From Rhododendron vialii (lineage: Eukaryota > Streptophyta > Magnoliopsida > Ericales > Ericaceae), in the NCBI RefSeq assembly GCF_030253575.1, contig NC_080558.1:8690001-8754000 (forward strand): a stretch of DNA of 64,000 bases. The letters are read 5' to 3'. Shown one piece after another: positions 61,927 to 64,000 of this stretch (position 1 is its first letter; each line of letters starts with the position of its first letter). The notes under the pieces were generated by a model. That model saw only the letters and a program-made list of their open reading frames with translations. It did not search any database and had not been told where the DNA came from. A program made the translations under genes and the position numbers.

Positions 61927-62841
61927 TATGGCTCCATTTAGTTGCCAGGAATGTTGTACAAGAAAGTTATTCTCAGAAAAAATGAAGTAAAAGAAAATGA
62001 AATCTATTTTCCTATGAATGTTCATTTGACAAAAGAATTTTGTAGAAAAACTAAAGTTTAGTTGTTCATTTGTCTGGAAAAGACACTTCTGAGAAACTTC
62101 TTTATTTTACTTCCCATGGTTAGTTTTAAATAAAAGTAACTTTGAGAGATAAATAATGAGCTACCATATTTCAATTTTTTTTTTTGAAAGGCAAAAAAGG
62201 AATTTATTAATCTTTGAAAACAAATTACAAAGATTAAAAAGATCTTAAACATAAGGTATCAAGCCGGAGAAGAGCTAACCCACAAAGAGGCAACAACAAA
62301 CTCCAACAATTATGTGTTGCAAGGATCTGAAGGGATAAAATAACAACCCGTGGTTGGCAAGAAGTCAACAATGACAAAATACCACCACTCCCAAAAAAGA
62401 AACACCTCACACCTCCCTAAAAAAAACTCCTCAAAACAGAAAATATTAACACATACAGAAAATATATTTTATCCAATACAAAGCCTTAATATGAAGTAGA
62501 AAAAATTTTAATACACTAACTGGAATTCCAAGATGAAGAATTCACAGAACTATATTCATGGGCACGATGCCAAAATGTTCTGGCAGCATTTTTTTGGTAT
62601 TGGCACCATTCTCTTTTTTTCTTACCCGCCAATTATTTTGGTACTATAATTGACAAATCTTTTTTCGTGACGCAAAATCCTATACTTTTGGTCAGATTAC
62701 TTTTGCAAGAAAGTAAATCTTGCATGAAAACTCAAAAACATCCATCTCACTACTTTCCTAGCATCTGAACACTACAAAAGTTATGGAAAGTTGGTTTTCC
62801 CATTCTTTCATGTCCTTTGCTGGCAACTAAACGGGGCCTAT
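61927..62841. mobile_element. Tourist/Harbinger-like element, 909 bp, TSD TAT
   Basis: Ends GGCTCCATTTAGTTGCCAG (61930) and CTGGCAACTAAACGGGGCC (ending 62838) are inverted repeats matching at 17 of 19 positions, flanked by TAT (61927-61929 and 62839-62841). No transposase frame remains. A T-run at about 62174-62186 followed by GAAAGGCAAAAAAGGAATTT resembles the antisense 3' end of a truncated LINE inserted inside. Confidence 0.65.
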
Positions 62842-63038
62842 GGAATTCTTAGATTCCCGTCTCAATCAAGAAAAAAAAAAAGAAGGAAATGTTGTCTTTG
62901 ATAAATTTCTAAAATAATTTATTCCTGTGTAAAATTGCTGAATTAACCCAAACACCGGAACAAAATTACTTTAGGTATTGTATTTCTATTAATTTAATTT
63001 CTACTAATCATATTTCCATTCCTGCTCAAGAAAATTTC
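62842..63038. other. Short AT-rich intergenic spacer
   Basis: No feature recognised. Confidence 0.4.
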
Positions 63039-63345
63039 TAGGAATTTGATTTCTTTTTTTTTTTTTTTGTTAATCAATAAAAGAGATCATTTTACATAAG
63101 ATATGAAGTACATAGTACACACTAGGGACACTATATTAATTATAAGAGTCCACGAGATAATCAAGTCCAACAACTCAACCAATACAAGAAATAAGCTCAT
63201 TATAGGGTAGAAACAAAGAAATAAATGAAAAGTTCTCTAAGGGAAGAACATTCACACGCAAGTGGGGAGACTCAAACTTCTGACCTCCTAGTGACATGCA
63301 AGAGTCTTGGCCAACTGAGTTAAGCCCAATTGGTTAGGAATTTGA
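63039..63345 (-). mobile_element. tRNA-derived SINE with 11-bp TSD
   Basis: TAGGAATTTGA at 63039-63049 and 63335-63345 flanks a 285-bp body. On the minus strand the 5' end carries GGCTTAACTCAGTTGGCCAA (A box) and GAAGTTTGAGTCTCCCC (B box), and the 3' end is a run of 14 A. It is an intact, recently inserted SINE by structure. Confidence 0.8.
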
Positions 63346-63592
63346 CTCCTGTCATTCAAACATAGTTCTATTCCTACATAAGATTCCAGTCATCCAAACA
63401 TAGTCAAAATTCCGGTCAACCATGCATGAGATGACTGTGGAGGGAATAGGTCCATGATCACCCAATAATTTCCCCAAATCTTAGGACTGGATATCTGCTC
63501 ACCAGTTGCACCCTGCAGTCGCCGTCTACCATCCAAAACCAAAAGTCCAAGTATTGCTAGAAATTGGATCCGAGTCCTAGCCTGTTTTTGGC
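63346..63592. other. Upstream region of peptide gene copy D
   Basis: No repeat or gene recognised in this stretch. It leads into the TATA box of copy D. Confidence 0.4.
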
Positions 63593-63600
63593 CTATAAAA
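63593..63600 (+). promoter_or_regulatory. TATA box of peptide gene copy D
   Basis: CTATAAAA, 76 bp upstream of the ATG at 63676. It is preceded by GTTTTTGGC as in copies A and C (GTTTTGTGC, TATTTGGGC). Confidence 0.55.
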
Positions 63601-63675
63601 GGTGAACCACCCCCGCCCCTTAATTTGTACCATTCAAATTGGTAGCACTTCTGTTTTCCTTGGGGGTTAAAAAAA

Positions 63676-64000
63676 ATGGGTCTAAGAAAGCTTTTTGTTG
63701 GTGTGCAAGTCCTTTTGATCATCTCCATCATTCTCTTGGCTTTCGAGGTGGCTGCCAGGGAACTTCTCCAACAATATCCGAGCCCTCTAAATCCTTGTAA
63801 GTTTACCATGTTTATTTACTTTAGTTTTTGTACAGCCGACTGTTCGGATCATTTTTACGTGTACCTAGGGATGACAAATGAACCGAGCTTTTCGTTTAAT
63901 TGTTAATTTACTTGAATTAAACATTTTTAAGCTTTTGTTTTTGTTCAAACAGATGATCATAAGATGGAGAGGGAGCTCGCTGGTTCGGGCACTTTGGATA
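63676..64000 (+). CDS. Small secreted peptide precursor, copy D (partial, runs off the window)
   Basis: Exon 1 (63676 to about 63800) begins MGLRKLFVGVQVLLIISI, followed by a further hydrophobic stretch and EVAARELLQQYPSPLNP, the same signal-peptide and RELLQ pattern as copy C. A GTAAGT donor follows in the same phase (1). The acceptor TTCAAACAG ends at about 63952, and exon 2 reads DHKMERELAGSGTLD before the window ends. The second exon differs from the DDP/EPGGP ends of copies A-C, so the C-terminus of the family is variable or D is a distinct subgroup. Reading through the donor gives a longer false frame. Function unknown. Confidence 0.55.

Overview
The window is nuclear DNA of a flowering plant, most likely a eudicot. 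The evidence is GT-AG introns, a plant-type LRR receptor kinase, an SRC2-type C2 fragment, plant L1, Ty1/copia and Ty3/gypsy (Tat-type) retrotransposons, and abundant Stowaway-, Tourist- and hAT-like MITEs. The species cannot be named from sequence alone. No rRNA, tRNA gene, CRISPR array or bacterial-type operon was seen. All calls were made by eye, without alignments or database searches.

Layout. 1-9.4 kb: LTR-like and CACTA-like debris, a C2-domain fragment, a broken two-exon small-secreted-peptide gene, MITEs, a SINE fragment and a tandem repeat. 9.7-18.2 kb: an LRR receptor-like kinase of the MIK2-like type on the minus strand, split by a structurally complete copia element (12273-17720) with a perfect CAAGC target duplication. 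18.3-26 kb: a foldback MITE just upstream of the kinase, a diverged solo LTR of the same copia family, a Stowaway element, an orphan second exon of the peptide family, and a copia-type solo LTR with an ATAGG duplication. 26.1-31.4 kb: a second copia element on the minus strand with nearly identical LTRs but a heavily broken gag-pol. 31.7-32.7 kb: the best-preserved member of the secreted-peptide family. 34.4-60.3 kb: a stack of nested insertions. An old L1-type LINE (plus) carries a 1.47-kb solo-LTR-like insert (TSD CTCAT) and is cut off by a probable gypsy LTR. That LTR is split by a full-length L1 with two open ORFs (about 37.9-44.3 kb), by a 14-kb Tat-type gypsy element (44991-58998), and by hAT-like material (59347-60277). 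60.3-64 kb: SINEs, a Tourist-like element with 3-bp TSD, and the first exon of a fourth peptide-family gene running off the window edge.

How the parts relate. The low-copy genes are few: the interrupted receptor kinase and a dispersed family of small secreted proteins. That family shares a proximal promoter (GGCCCAAG plus a TATA box in two members), a signal-peptide first exon ending near RELLQ, and a phase-1 intron. The rest is mobile DNA. The Tat element carries its own multi-exon antisense gene with a plant mobile domain and a coiled-coil tail, convergent with gag-pol. The strongest leads are the peptide family, the antisense plant-mobile-domain gene, an array of GTATCGATAC palindromes at about 21-22-bp spacing inside the solo LTR, and the copia copy whose young LTRs enclose an old, broken coding region.
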